DNA of 64,000 bases from Acidobacteriota bacterium (GTDB taxonomy: Bacteria; Acidobacteriota; Vicinamibacteria; Vicinamibacterales; UBA2999), in the NCBI GenBank assembly GCA_016184455.1, contig JACPCS010000103.1:1-64000 (forward strand), given 5' to 3'. Below are positions 18,924 to 29,131 of this stretch, in pieces; within the stretch, counting starts at the first letter, position 1; each line of letters starts with the position of its first letter. The position numbers and the translations under genes are program-made. The notes beneath the pieces were generated by a model. The model was given only the letters and a program-made list of their open reading frames with translations. It was not told where the DNA came from and made no database searches.

Positions 18924-19364
18924 TCAACGCTGCACGCAGTCGCGATCACTCAGATTCCTGAGCTCCGCCGACGCGTGCGCGTGACCGCCCGCGCACCGGC
19001 TGTCCCCGATCTGACCACGGGCGGCAAGCGGCACGCCGGCGCCGATCCGCAATCCGCTCGACATCACGAACGCGATTGCGATCGTCGCCGTAGAGAGCGC
19101 CACGACGCGCAGCACGGTTCCCACGCGTCGGGGAGGCGGCGTTCCGGGGCCCGCCGGCCAGGCGAGCGGCGCTCCGCCTTCGCGCGCCTCGGCCGACCAG
19201 CGCTGAAGCCGTCTGCGCACCGCCCCTTCGCGGCGCACGCGACGGCGGCACGCGTCACACTGCCTGAGATGATCCTCGACGATGAGCCGTTCACCGGCAG
19301 ATATCTCGTCGTCAACGTACGCCGTCAGCACGGATCGCAGTTGCCGGCATCGAATTCTTCGCAT
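18924..19364 (-). CDS. zf-HC2 anti-sigma factor-like protein
   Basis: YVDDEISAGERLIVEDHLRQCDACRRRV (HxxxCxxC) plus one TM; adjacent to ECF sigma gene. Confidence 0.75.
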   Translation of the reverse strand: MRRIRCRQLRSVLTAYVDDEISAGERLIVEDHLRQCDACRRRVRREGAVRRRLQRWSAEAREGGAPLAWPAGPGTPPPRRVGTVLRVVALSTATIAIAFVMSSGLRIGAGVPLAARGQIGDSRCAGGHAHASAELRNLSDRDCVQR

Positions 19365-19415
19365 CCGTGGCCTCCTCTCACTCAGCGAGACGCAGAGTCA
19401 CCCGCCGAGCCTCGA

Positions 19416-20072
19416 TCATCGACGCAGCCGCCCCCCGGCGCCGGCTTCCCCGGCCAAGCGCCGGTACAGGAGGTCACGCGCGCGGGAGAGGCGAGACATC
19501 ACCGTGCCGATCGGAATGTCGAGGCGCGTGGCGATCTCCGCGTACGACAACTCTTCGACGTCACGAAGCCACATGGTCTGACCGAGCGCGCGCGGCAGCG
19601 ATTCGATGGCTGCCCGCAGATCTCGACTCAACGCGTCCCGGAGGAGCCGAGCCTCCGGCGTCTCGCTCGCAGCGCCGGTCCCATCGAACTGGTCGACCGC
19701 CTCGCCGTCGACGACCACGATCGCGCGCGCTCGATCGCGCTTCCGGTTGCGGTTGATATTTCGGAGAATCGTAAACAGCCACGCCTTCAGGTTCGTGCCC
19801 CACTGAAACCTGCCGGAGGCCCCAAGCGCGCGTGCGTATGTCTCTTGCGTGAGATCTTCCGCGTCGGTCGGATTCTTCGTCAGCCGAAGCGCCGTGCGGT
19901 ACAGACTCCCAAAGAGCGCAAGCGATTCGGTCTCGAACGCCCCGCGGTCAATTACGCGCCGCTTCCGCCGTTGGATCCGCTTGCCAGTTGGCACGTGAGG
20001 CAGGCTACGCTCGAGCCGGAAAACAGCGTCCATCGTACACTCGAATCCGTCACACCCAGCAGCAGCGTCCAC
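19416..20072 (-). CDS. ECF RNA polymerase sigma factor
   Basis: SLYRTALRLTKNPTDAEDLTQETYARAL...LKAWLFTILRNINRNRKR...ELSYAEIATRLDIPIGTVMSRLSRARDLLYRRL. Confidence 0.92.
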   Translation of the reverse strand: MDAAAGCDGFECTMDAVFRLERSLPHVPTGKRIQRRKRRVIDRGAFETESLALFGSLYRTALRLTKNPTDAEDLTQETYARALGASGRFQWGTNLKAWLFTILRNINRNRKRDRARAIVVVDGEAVDQFDGTGAASETPEARLLRDALSRDLRAAIESLPRALGQTMWLRDVEELSYAEIATRLDIPIGTVMSRLSRARDLLYRRLAGEAGAGGRLRR

Positions 20073-20101
20073 CGTTCAGCACACCCGAGCTGGAGGCGCG
20101 T

Positions 20102-20698
20102 CTACTGACCTGGCACCATGAGGTGGGCGGTCGTCGTGCCGGCATTCATGATCCACACGCCACCCTGCCGGGGGTTGTCGGGCAGTCCGAGTGATTGCGT
20201 CGTGGCGCCTGGCACGGCGATGGTGATGCGGTGCGGTCGAATGTGCTCCCGATCGGGACCCGAAAAATCGTACCAGACCGACCCGAACTCGGGCTTCGCA
20301 CGGGTTCCGTCCTTTTCTAGCGCATCGAGCATCGCCTCCGACTGTTTCCTATCGCCGAGCGCCTCGGCCCTCAGATTCTGAGCCACCCGGTCCAGGTTCG
20401 CGAGGCTGGTGCAGTGAACCGAGAAGGGCTGCTGTTGAGGAAAGCCCGACCGGTCGTAGCAGACCAGACGGTTCGTGCCTTTCCTCAGCGTGTCGTACGT
20501 GAAGTCGCGCTTCCACCGGATGACCGTCGCCTGGTCGCGCAGCTGGGCCGGTGCGGCGATCAGGGCCTGGTCGACGTCGGCCTGCGACGATCCGGGCTCG
20601 AGCGGCGGCGGCGGCGCGCCGCGACCGGCCTGTCCCTGCGCCAGCGCGCCGGTCGAGATGGCCGTAATACCGAGGATCAGCAGGGTGACGGATTTCAT
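20102..20698 (-). CDS. hypothetical secreted protein
   Basis: signal peptide MKSVTLLILGITAISTGALAQG; 198 aa. Confidence 0.65.
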   Translation of the reverse strand: MKSVTLLILGITAISTGALAQGQAGRGAPPPPLEPGSSQADVDQALIAAPAQLRDQATVIRWKRDFTYDTLRKGTNRLVCYDRSGFPQQQPFSVHCTSLANLDRVAQNLRAEALGDRKQSEAMLDALEKDGTRAKPEFGSVWYDFSGPDREHIRPHRITIAVPGATTQSLGLPDNPRQGGVWIMNAGTTTAHLMVPGQ

Positions 20699-20713
20699 AC
20701 GAAACCTCCTATC

Positions 20714-21688
20714 TTATTGTCTCGATGCAAGCACGGGCTCGATCGCCGCGCGCAACTCTTCTTCGGTCATCGTGCCGGGGTGATAGAGCCGGACGAGCCC
20801 GTTGCGGTCCACGAGCACCAGCGTGGGCGTCGTCGAGACGCCATATCGCGTATGGTTCACGTCGCTGACAGGGACCGGCTCGTCACGCAAGAACGAGTAA
20901 AACGTGTCGCGAATCTGCCCGATATACCGCAGTTCCTCCTCCGGGCTCGCTGCCGTGCGCCGCACCGTATAGCCGTATCGCTGCGTCGGCGCCACCACGA
21001 CGAGACCGTCGTTCCGATACCGGTCCACCAGTGTGGAAAGAATCGGGGCCTGGGCTCTGCAGTCCGGGCACCAGTGAGCCCAGAAGAAGAGCAGGACGAC
21101 TTTCCCCCGCAACTCCTCGAGGCGTGGCATCGGTCGACCGAGGGAATCCCCGTCTTCAAGTGCCGGCGCCGGCTGCCCGTCGAGGCTCAACAGGTGGAGG
21201 TTCTTTTGGATCCGCCGGTGGAGGGGCGTGTCGCGAAACGTGTCCAGCTCACGGCGCAGGAAGTACACCGCGTCGGACCGCTGGCCGCGAGCGGTGCGCG
21301 CCTGCGCCTGCACTTCGATCGCGGCACCGAGCGCGATTTCCAGAGGTGCATCGTCTTCGAGCGTACGCTGCTTGAGTGCCGCGATGGCCAGCGCGTAGGT
21401 GTCCGCCGCGTACGCGCTCGCTTTGTCCAGTTGATTGCCCGCCAGCGCGGCACGGCCGAGCCATGATAACGCTTCGAGCGCTTCGGAGGTCGTGCCGTGC
21501 GCCGACCGGTATTGTGTGAGGAGAGCCTCGCCGTCCGACAGATCCGGCGTTGGTGAACATGGCCACGCCGTGCAGGCGATCGCCGTACGCACGTCCTTGA
21601 CGATCGTGGTGGGTGTTTGGGCGGCGGCCGTGCTGATCCCGATGCACAGCCCAACGATCACGCTCCCAACACGACTGACACAGCGCAT
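20714..21688 (-). CDS. TlpA/thioredoxin-like protein
   Basis: GKVVLLFFWAHWCPDCRAQAPILSTLVDRYRNDGLVVVAPTQ (CPDC); signal peptide MRCVSRVGSVIVGLCIGISTAAAQ. Confidence 0.82.
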   Translation of the reverse strand: MRCVSRVGSVIVGLCIGISTAAAQTPTTIVKDVRTAIACTAWPCSPTPDLSDGEALLTQYRSAHGTTSEALEALSWLGRAALAGNQLDKASAYAADTYALAIAALKQRTLEDDAPLEIALGAAIEVQAQARTARGQRSDAVYFLRRELDTFRDTPLHRRIQKNLHLLSLDGQPAPALEDGDSLGRPMPRLEELRGKVVLLFFWAHWCPDCRAQAPILSTLVDRYRNDGLVVVAPTQRYGYTVRRTAASPEEELRYIGQIRDTFYSFLRDEPVPVSDVNHTRYGVSTTPTLVLVDRNGLVRLYHPGTMTEEELRAAIEPVLASRQ

Positions 21689-21723
21689 ACACACCTCCTC
21701 GCCCCGGGCGATACCCGTGTTCG

Positions 21724-22338
21724 TCACTGCCGCGGCGCCGGCGGTCGACTCGGCCGCTCGGTCGGACCCGGCTCCAGCGCCAGCATCCACGAGAGCGGAA
21801 CGGACACAGGGTTGAAGCAGAGCTTGTCGTCACACGCCTGATAGTCCAAGGTGCCCGTGAACGTCAGTGACGGTCTACCGCGAAACGCGGCCTGCGCCTC
21901 GGGCCGTGCGTCGAGCGTTACTTCCTGACTGAGCGTGAACGGCTTTTGGTAGACCGGAATCCGCTCGTCGAGCGGCTCGAACACATAGACCTCCGGCACG
22001 GGATACTGCACCGGCGCCAGGCGAACGAATCGCTGCTCTTTGACCGCCAGCGTGATGATTCTGTAGTTGTCCGCGCCCGGCGCGTAGACGTGCATCCGGG
22101 GGGCGGGTTCAATCTCGAGAATCAGCGAAACGCGGCGGCCCGGCGCTATGGCCGGCTCGCTCTGATAGCTCGTCAGCTTGAGATGATCCGTCCGGACTTC
22201 GGTCGCGCCAGCCCGCCGGCCCGCTTCAGAACCGGGCTTCGACACATCAGCCGCACTCGGCGACTGACGTACCTCGGCGAACAGAGGCACGGCGACCACC
22301 ACAAGCGTGGCCAGCCGGACATCGATGAAGGGCTTCAT
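21724..22338 (-). CDS. DsbD N-terminal/thiol-disulfide corrector-like protein
   Basis: LEIEPAPRMHVYAPGADNY...LTFTGTLDYQACDDKLCFNPVSVPLSW. Confidence 0.72.
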   Translation of the reverse strand: MKPFIDVRLATLVVVAVPLFAEVRQSPSAADVSKPGSEAGRRAGATEVRTDHLKLTSYQSEPAIAPGRRVSLILEIEPAPRMHVYAPGADNYRIITLAVKEQRFVRLAPVQYPVPEVYVFEPLDERIPVYQKPFTLSQEVTLDARPEAQAAFRGRPSLTFTGTLDYQACDDKLCFNPVSVPLSWMLALEPGPTERPSRPPAPRQ

Positions 22339-22391
22339 ACGGGTCCTGGGCACACCCGACGCATTCCGCACTCCACGGAAAGACGACCCGA

Positions 22392-23108
22392 TCACGGCGT
22401 ATTCGACTGAAAGATCAAGAACACTTGTCGCGGCAAGAAGCCGGGCTGAGCCTGTAGCGTGAATCCGGCTTTGACCAGCTCGGCGGTGATCTGTTCTGCC
22501 GAGAAGCGGAACTCCTCCGGGGGACCTCCGGGGGCGCCCTTCTTGAAGTCCACGATCGCCAACCGTGCGGACCGCTTCATCAGCTTCCTCAGTTCGCTGA
22601 AGTACGCCACCCGATTCGCGATGTGGTGGTACGTGTCTACGATCAGCACGACGTCGACGCTCGCCGGAAGGTTGGACCTATCAGCGGACGCCTGAACGGC
22701 GACGATGTTCGTGAGACCCTCTTTCGCCGCGCGTTCTCGCACGTATGTCAGCATCGACTCCTCGATGTCGACCGCGTACACCTGCGGCGCCGCTGTTGAT
22801 TTCGCCAGCCGAACGGTGAAGTAGCCGGTGCCCGCACCGATGTCAGCCACCGCCTGACCGGGCTTCAGGCCCAGCGCCTCGATGACCCGCTCAGGCATCT
22901 GCCAGCCGTCGCGCGCGGGATCGTCAAACCCCTTCGCCAACTGTTCGGGGTTGTCGAACCGATGCTCCATGTGATCGAGCGGCGTCTGTGCTTCACGACC
23001 GCCGCCCGGCGCGACGGCCGATAGACGACCCTGCAGCACCAGACTCAGACATCCGCAGGCACTCGCAGCGATGAACGAGCGGCGTAACCTCACGGTCGAC
23101 CTCCTTGG
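22392..23108 (-). CDS. class I SAM-dependent methyltransferase
   Basis: LGLKPGQAVADIGAGTGYFTVRLAKSTAAPQVYAVDIEESML. Confidence 0.88.
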   Translation of the reverse strand, partial: PRRSTVRLRRSFIAASACGCLSLVLQGRLSAVAPGGGREAQTPLDHMEHRFDNPEQLAKGFDDPARDGWQMPERVIEALGLKPGQAVADIGAGTGYFTVRLAKSTAAPQVYAVDIEESMLTYVRERAAKEGLTNIVAVQASADRSNLPASVDVVLIVDTYHHIANRVAYFSELRKLMKRSARLAIVDFKKGAPGGPPEEFRFSAEQITAELVKAGFTLQAQPGFLPRQVFLIFQSNTP

Positions 23109-23361
23109 CATCTGTGATTGGACCTGCACGATGTCGAGCGCCTGACGGTTCCGCGTGCTCCATTCCGAGCACGTGCACGTACCGTTAACACCTGTGCCGC
23201 GTCGTTTATTCGGTCACTGCGGGAGACTGGCTGCCGGCGCGCCCCTGACACGCTCAAGCCGGCCGCTGGGGGGGCCTGCGCCTGCGCCGAGGCTTCAACC
23301 GCCGCCGCGCCGATCGCTCCGAGGAAAACGAGGAATGTGAAGGCTTCTCGTCGCGAGGTCA

Positions 23362-25053
23362 TCAACGCGTCGCCGTTTCCGCCGCCGCGTCGTAGACAAT
23401 CCGACCGCCGACAATGGTCATGACCGACTTGATCAAGCGAATCTCCTCTGCGGGCACCGTCAGGTAGTCGCGATCGGCCACGAACATGTCGGCCAGCTTG
23501 CCGGGCGCGATGGAGCCGAGGTCGTTTTCGCGGTTCAGGAAGTAGGCGTTGTTGCGCGTGTGCGCGATGAGGGCGTCCTCGCGGCTGATCGGATACTTCA
23601 TCGTGATCTGGCCCGCGCCCAGCAGCCTGCCGGTGACCGCCCAGCCGAGCGTCGCGAACGGGCGGAACTGATTGACCTCGAAGGCGTCGGTGCCGAAGCC
23701 CCAGTGCACGCCGCTGTCCTGCACCATCTTCAGGTTCGGCATGGCGTAGCCGCGCTCGCCGTGCCGGCGCACGAACGCCGCGCCCGAGATGACGCCGCGC
23801 GGGTGGATCGCGATCCACATCCCGAGCTTGCGCATCCGTTCGAGCTGGTTCGGCGTCACCTGCTCCATGTGCATGAACGTCCACCGCTTGCCGCGCACCG
23901 GCACCTCGCCGGCGAACGCCTCGATCTGCTTCAGCTGCTCCTCAATCGTCCATTCCATCGTCGTGTGGAGCATCACCGGGATGCCGGCCTGCGCGACCGC
24001 CTTCGCCATCCGCCCCCACTCGTTCCACGTCGACGCGGGGACGGTCGGCTTGGTGTCGTAGACGTTGTCCGGCACATTGACCAGACGTTCGCCCCAGTTG
24101 ATGTGGTCGATCCACTCGTCGCCGTCGAAGTACCGCAGCTTCGGAATCTCGGCGATCACCTGGTCGGTCGTGCGCCCGCCGCCGGTCGAAGTCCGGAAGC
24201 AGAAGAAGCGCATCGCGACCGCCTTCCCTTCCTTGATCCACTGGCGGTACTCGTCCTCGAACTGGCACGCGCCCCCCGATGACGTCAGACCCGCCATCGC
24301 GAAGTCCTTCATCATCTTCATGCTGCTCGACTCGAAGATCTCCTTCGGGATGTTCTTGAGGACGCCGGACGCGTTCCGCAGGATGCCGCCGACCCGATCG
24401 CCGTCGACGATGCCCGTCGCGCGGCCGTTCGCGTCGCGCTGGATCTCGCGGTCCGTCATCTTCTCCATGCCGGTCAGCTCGATCGCGCGGCTGTTCAGGT
24501 AGTAGGCCTCGCGGGAGAACTGCAGAAAGACCGGGTTGTTCGGGAAGTACTTGTCCAGCTCGTCGCGCGTGAAGGGCCGCGGGTCGTCGGTGAAGACGTC
24601 GGGCGCCCAGCCGCCCAGCGTGAAGATCCACTGGCCGGGCCCCTTCATCTTCGCCCGCGCCTGGAGGACGGCAATCGCCTGCTTCCGCGTGGTGATGCCG
24701 TCGAGGCGATCCTCGAGCGTCCAGTACGCGCCTTCTTCCTGGTAGTGCGCGTGGTTGTCGATGAACCCCGGCATCAGGGCGCGCCCGCGCAGATCGATCC
24801 GCCGCGTGTTCGGCCCGGCGAGCCGGGTGATCTCCTGATTGGTCCCGACCGCGACGATCCGATCGCCCCGCACGGCCACGGCCTGCGCAATCTGGAAGCG
24901 CTCGTCGACGGTGATGATCTTGCCGTTCGACAGGATGAGATCGGCCGCACCCTGCTGCGCGTGTACGATGATTGAGGCCGCCGCGGCGGCCGCCACGACC
25001 AGCGCGATGAAAGTCTTGCATGTCATGCGCGCAATGTTATCGTGTTTGCCCAT
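23362..25053 (-). CDS. amidohydrolase family protein (YtcJ-like)
   Basis: LILSNGKIITVDERFQIAQAVAVRGDRIVAVGTNQEI...GRALMPGFIDNHAHYQ; signal peptide. Confidence 0.88.
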   Translation of the reverse strand: MGKHDNIARMTCKTFIALVVAAAAAASIIVHAQQGAADLILSNGKIITVDERFQIAQAVAVRGDRIVAVGTNQEITRLAGPNTRRIDLRGRALMPGFIDNHAHYQEEGAYWTLEDRLDGITTRKQAIAVLQARAKMKGPGQWIFTLGGWAPDVFTDDPRPFTRDELDKYFPNNPVFLQFSREAYYLNSRAIELTGMEKMTDREIQRDANGRATGIVDGDRVGGILRNASGVLKNIPKEIFESSSMKMMKDFAMAGLTSSGGACQFEDEYRQWIKEGKAVAMRFFCFRTSTGGGRTTDQVIAEIPKLRYFDGDEWIDHINWGERLVNVPDNVYDTKPTVPASTWNEWGRMAKAVAQAGIPVMLHTTMEWTIEEQLKQIEAFAGEVPVRGKRWTFMHMEQVTPNQLERMRKLGMWIAIHPRGVISGAAFVRRHGERGYAMPNLKMVQDSGVHWGFGTDAFEVNQFRPFATLGWAVTGRLLGAGQITMKYPISREDALIAHTRNNAYFLNRENDLGSIAPGKLADMFVADRDYLTVPAEEIRLIKSVMTIVGGRIVYDAAAETATR

Positions 25054-26410
25054 GCGGATCTACGCAGTGATCGCCGCGCTGCTGGCGGCGTCCTCTGCCT
25101 CACTCGCGCAGCTGTCGCAGTCTCCCGGCGCGGTGCTGTACGAAGGAGCGCGTCTCATCACAGGTGACGACGGTCCCGCGCTCGAACGCGCCGCCTTCCT
25201 GGTCGAAAACGGCCGATTCACCCGCGTCGGCCGACAGGGCGAGGTCGCCGCACCTGACGGCGCCGCGCGCGTCGACCTGACGGGCAAGACGGTCATCCCC
25301 GCCCTGATCGACGCGCACTCGCACATCGGCTACATGAAGGACCTGACGAGCGGACCGCAGAACTACACGCGGGAGAACGTCCTCGATCACATGCGGCGGT
25401 TCGCCTATTTCGGCGTCGCGGCCAGCCAGGCGATGGGGAGCGACTTCGGCGAGCTGCCGTTCGTGCTGCGCGACGAGCTGGCCGCCGGCGTCCACGCCGA
25501 CGCCGCCCGGTTTCTCACGGCAGGTCGCGGCCTGGCGCCGCTCGAAGAGATCAGCCCTGCCAACATGCGGCACGCCGCCTATGTCGTCACGACCGTCGAG
25601 GGCGCGCGCGCGAACGTCCGCGAGCTGGCGCGGATGAAGGTGTCCATCGTCAAGACATGGGTCGACGACCGGGGCGGCACGATCAAGCCGCTCGCGCCCG
25701 AGCTCTCTCGCGCCATCATCGACGAAGCGCACGCGAATGGGCTGCGCGTCGCCGTGCACGCGACCGGCCTGGCCGATGCCAAGGCGCTGATGCGTGCGGG
25801 CATCGACATCTTCGGCCACATGATCGAAGACGTTGACGACGAGCTCGTCGCGCTCTTCAAGGCGCGGCCGAATACCGCGATCCTGCTCGCGCTGAACGCG
25901 CCCCGGCGTGTCGTCGCTCGGCCCTGGCTCAATCCACCGCACCCGCTCATCCTCGAGACCGTGTCGCCGCAGCAGATCGCGCGGCTGCAGGAGCGGCTCG
26001 CCTCACAGTCGCCCGAGGCGGCCGCCGAGGCGCGCCGCGCGTGGGATCGCCTGGCGCGCGGCATCCGAATCCTGGCGGCGGCCGGCGTGAAGATCGGCGT
26101 CGGCACCGATGGCGGCGGCCAGACCGGCGATCAGTTCGTCGGCTGGACCATCCACACGGAGATGGAAAACATGGTCGTGGCGGGGATGACGCCGGCGCAG
26201 GTGCTGGTGGCGGCCACGCGAACGTCGGCGGAGATTCTCGGGCTGGCGGATCTCGGGACCGTGATCGCGGGCAAGAGCGCCGACTTCGTCGTCCTCGACG
26301 CCAATCCACTCGACGACATCACCAACACGCGGCGGATCTCCCGGGTGTTCCTCCGCGGGCAGGAAGTGAACCGCGCCCGCCTGCGCGCGGAGTGGGCGAC
26401 TAGCCGGTAG
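25052..26410 (+). CDS. amidohydrolase family protein
   Basis: ARVDLTGKTVIPALIDAHSHIGYM...HATGLADAKALMRAGIDIFGHMI...GTDGGGQTGDQ; divergent to the preceding gene. Confidence 0.88.
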   Translation: MRIYAVIAALLAASSASLAQLSQSPGAVLYEGARLITGDDGPALERAAFLVENGRFTRVGRQGEVAAPDGAARVDLTGKTVIPALIDAHSHIGYMKDLTSGPQNYTRENVLDHMRRFAYFGVAASQAMGSDFGELPFVLRDELAAGVHADAARFLTAGRGLAPLEEISPANMRHAAYVVTTVEGARANVRELARMKVSIVKTWVDDRGGTIKPLAPELSRAIIDEAHANGLRVAVHATGLADAKALMRAGIDIFGHMIEDVDDELVALFKARPNTAILLALNAPRRVVARPWLNPPHPLILETVSPQQIARLQERLASQSPEAAAEARRAWDRLARGIRILAAAGVKIGVGTDGGGQTGDQFVGWTIHTEMENMVVAGMTPAQVLVAATRTSAEILGLADLGTVIAGKSADFVVLDANPLDDITNTRRISRVFLRGQEVNRARLRAEWATSR

Positions 26411-26486
26411 GTGGTAGCCGGTGGCCGGCAGCAGGAACCGGAACCCAAGAACCTGCTACCAGCTACCGCCTACCGGCTGCCGGCTA
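26401..26486. repeat. heptad repeat locus, inverted arms
   Basis: TAGCCGG TAGGTGG TAGCCGG TGGCCGG CAGCAGG / spacer / CTACCAG CTACCGC CTACCGG CTGCCGG CTA; overlaps both flanking stop codons. Confidence 0.85.
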
Positions 26487-27983
26487 GTTCCGCGCCGTGC
26501 TCTGCCCGGGGAAGTTCGCCACGCGGCGCGCGGCACCCGTGATCTCGAGGACGTGCAGGCCGGTATTGGCGCGGTCGGCGATGTAGATGTAGCCGCGGTC
26601 GTCGACTTCGACGTTGTTGGTCTGGATCGCCACCTTGCAGCGGCGCTCGGCACCCTGGCCGACGCAGCGCTGGTCGGTCTTCTCGGTCGTCGCCGGGATG
26701 TAGTAGCCGATCTCCTTGATGTCGTACGGATCGCGAATGTCGATCGCCCGCACGCCGGCGTTGAACCAGCTGATGAACGCGACGCGGCCGTAATAGATCG
26801 GCGTCGTGTTCTCGTGGGACGCATGGGCGCCGAACCGTCCGCCCCGATCACAGAAGTTGCCGCCCGCCTCCGGCACGTTGAACGCCTCCACGCCAATCGG
26901 GTTGGTGTCCCACGTGATGTCCACCATGCGGACGAACTGCCGGTTCTCGAGGCACTCGTTGCCGGTGGTCTCGCCGACCACCAGCAGGAAGTCGCGGTGC
27001 GGCCCACCGGTCGTCAGCCGCGGAATCGTGTCGCCGTGTTCGTGCCCCTGGCCCGGCTGCGGCTGGTTGGCCGGCGGCCGCTGCTTGGCAAACTCCGGCA
27101 TCGGCATGCCGAGGATCGGCAGCGAGGTGTGCGCGCCCGAGTCCGGCGGCAGAGTGATCTGCGCGATGATCGGGGACCGCAGATTGTCGGGCGTCGGCTC
27201 CTTCGGCCCGTTCAGCAGCTTCTCGCGGTCGACGATCTGGACGATGCCGGCGCGTCCCGTGCCGTGGGAGAAGTAGACGCGGTTGCCCTTCGGCCCGAGC
27301 GAGATCGGCCCGTGCAGCTCCGTCGGCACCTCGCCGGTCGATCCCGGCTGCTGCCCGACGACCCCGTAGTCGCGGATGAAGACCGGACTGGCCGGATTGC
27401 TCAGGTCGTAGATCTTCGTCATGCGGCGCGTGCGCCACGCCGGGTCGCCCGATACGAGATAGGCGATGCCGGTGTCGCACTCCCAGAAGCTCTTGTGCGT
27501 GTCGCGGAGCCCGCTCACGACCACGGTGACCCGCGACGGCTTCTCGGGCACGGTCACGTCCCAGATCTCGTGGGCCGAGCCGCCGAAGGAGCGCAGCATG
27601 TAGACCTTCGTCCGGTCCGCCTTCGGCAGCGTGCTGCCGTTGCAGACCGCGACCATCTGCGCGCCGCCGCCTTCGCCCTCGCCCGCATCGCCGGGGATGT
27701 GGGCCAGATACCGCGGGCTGCGCGGATTGGTCACGTCGAGGACCGACGTCCCGTTCTGCTCCATCCGTCCCGTCAGCGGGTTCATCGACTGGCCGCCGTG
27801 ATGGCCGACGTACGCGATGTAGCGGTCGCCCTGCCGGTGGATCGTCGGCATGTAGGCGCTGCGGGCCTGCAGGTCGCTGTGCCCGAGGAGGGCCATGTCG
27901 CGCGAGTCCGCCCGGTGCTGCGCCGACAGGCCGGCGGCCAGCGTCACAACCGCCGCCGCCACTGCAAAATGCCACCGTCTCAT
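26484..27983 (-). CDS. LVIVD-repeat beta-propeller protein
   Basis: repeats such as VLDVTNPRSPRYLAHIPG, IYDLSNPASPVFIRDYG, MVDITWDTNPIGVEAFNV, AIDIRDPYDIKEIGYY. Confidence 0.8.
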   Translation of the reverse strand: MRRWHFAVAAAVVTLAAGLSAQHRADSRDMALLGHSDLQARSAYMPTIHRQGDRYIAYVGHHGGQSMNPLTGRMEQNGTSVLDVTNPRSPRYLAHIPGDAGEGEGGGAQMVAVCNGSTLPKADRTKVYMLRSFGGSAHEIWDVTVPEKPSRVTVVVSGLRDTHKSFWECDTGIAYLVSGDPAWRTRRMTKIYDLSNPASPVFIRDYGVVGQQPGSTGEVPTELHGPISLGPKGNRVYFSHGTGRAGIVQIVDREKLLNGPKEPTPDNLRSPIIAQITLPPDSGAHTSLPILGMPMPEFAKQRPPANQPQPGQGHEHGDTIPRLTTGGPHRDFLLVVGETTGNECLENRQFVRMVDITWDTNPIGVEAFNVPEAGGNFCDRGGRFGAHASHENTTPIYYGRVAFISWFNAGVRAIDIRDPYDIKEIGYYIPATTEKTDQRCVGQGAERRCKVAIQTNNVEVDDRGYIYIADRANTGLHVLEITGAARRVANFPGQSTARN

Positions 27984-28003
27984 AGAAATCTCCTCGTAAG
28001 AAT

Positions 28004-28071
28004 GCGGTCGGCGGTTGGTGGTTCGTGGTCCTTCGTGGCGCCACCAACCACCAACCACCAACCACCAACCA
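28004..28071. repeat. heptad repeat locus, inverted arms
   Basis: GCGGTCG GCGGTTG GTGGTTC GTGGTCC TTCGTGG then CCACCAA x4. Confidence 0.85.
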
Positions 28072-28105
28072 GAAATGGTCATGCGCTTATACCATAGGGA
28101 CAGCC

Positions 28106-29131
28106 ATGACACACCACTATGAACACTGGACCCGCCGGGCGTTTCTGTCGACCGCCGTAGCGGGACCATTGGCAACAACCCGCCTGCGCGGGCAGCGGCA
28201 ACCGGAGTTCACATTCACGCAGTACCACAACCAGACCGCCGACAGCACGCTGCAGCGTCGCCTCGTCGAGATGTGGACCGCCGTGCGGGACGAAAGCGGC
28301 GGGCGCATCGAGACGCGGATCTTTCCCGAGAACAACAAGCATCCCGGCAGCGATCCAGCCGTGCTGCAGATGCTCGTGTCGGGTGAGGTCCAGTTCTTCA
28401 CGCTCATGGGCGGCATCCTCGGCAACGTCGTCCCGGTCCTCAACGTCCAGCAGGTGCCGTTCGCGTTTCGCACGGCGGAGGCGGCGCACCGCGCGATGGA
28501 CGGCGCGCTCGGCGCGTACCTGCGCCAGGAGATGGCGGCCAAAGGGATCGTGGGGTTCGCCGTCGGCGCGTTCGACAACGGCATCCGCCAGATCGGCGGC
28601 CGCACGCGCCCGGTCCGGACACCGGCCGATCTCGTGGGCCTGCGCATGCGCGTGCCCGACGGCCGCATGTTCGACGACATGTTCCGCGCGCTCGGCGCCG
28701 AGCCGGTCACCGTCAACAGCAGCGGGATCTACGCGGCGCTGAAGAGCGGCACGGTCGACGCGCAGGAGAATCCGCTGGCGTACATGCTTTCGTTCAGGCA
28801 CTACGAGGTGATGAAGTACATCAGCCTGACGAACCATATGTGGTCGGGGTTCAACCTGATCGCCAATCAGGCCGCGTGGCGGCGTCTGCCGGCGGACCTT
28901 CAGTCGCTCATCGAGCGCCACGCGGCGCGGGCCGTGCGGCTGCAGCGGCAGGATCAGGAGCGCGCGAACGCGGAGGCGCGCACTCAGCTGGCCTCGCGCG
29001 GTCTGGCGTTCAACGACGTCGACGAGGCGCCGTTCCGCGCGAAGCTCGCGGGCGTCTACGGGTCGTGGAAGCAGATCCTCGGCGCGAAGTGCTGGGGGCT
29101 CCTCGAAGCCGAGGTGGGCAGGCTCGGCTGA
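28106..29131 (+). CDS. TRAP transporter solute-binding protein, DctP-like
   Basis: NNKHPGSDPAVLQMLVSGEVQFFTLMGG...DLVGLRMRVPDGRMFDDMFRALGAEPVTVNSSGIYAALKSGTVDAQENPLA. Confidence 0.86.
   Translation: MTHHYEHWTRRAFLSTAVAGPLATTRLRGQRQPEFTFTQYHNQTADSTLQRRLVEMWTAVRDESGGRIETRIFPENNKHPGSDPAVLQMLVSGEVQFFTLMGGILGNVVPVLNVQQVPFAFRTAEAAHRAMDGALGAYLRQEMAAKGIVGFAVGAFDNGIRQIGGRTRPVRTPADLVGLRMRVPDGRMFDDMFRALGAEPVTVNSSGIYAALKSGTVDAQENPLAYMLSFRHYEVMKYISLTNHMWSGFNLIANQAAWRRLPADLQSLIERHAARAVRLQRQDQERANAEARTQLASRGLAFNDVDEAPFRAKLAGVYGSWKQILGAKCWGLLEAEVGRLG

Noticed and set aside
28041-28071. CRISPR array (CCACCAA repeats)
   Set aside because: Units are 7 bp with no spacers and no cas genes in the window; part of the heptad repeat class.
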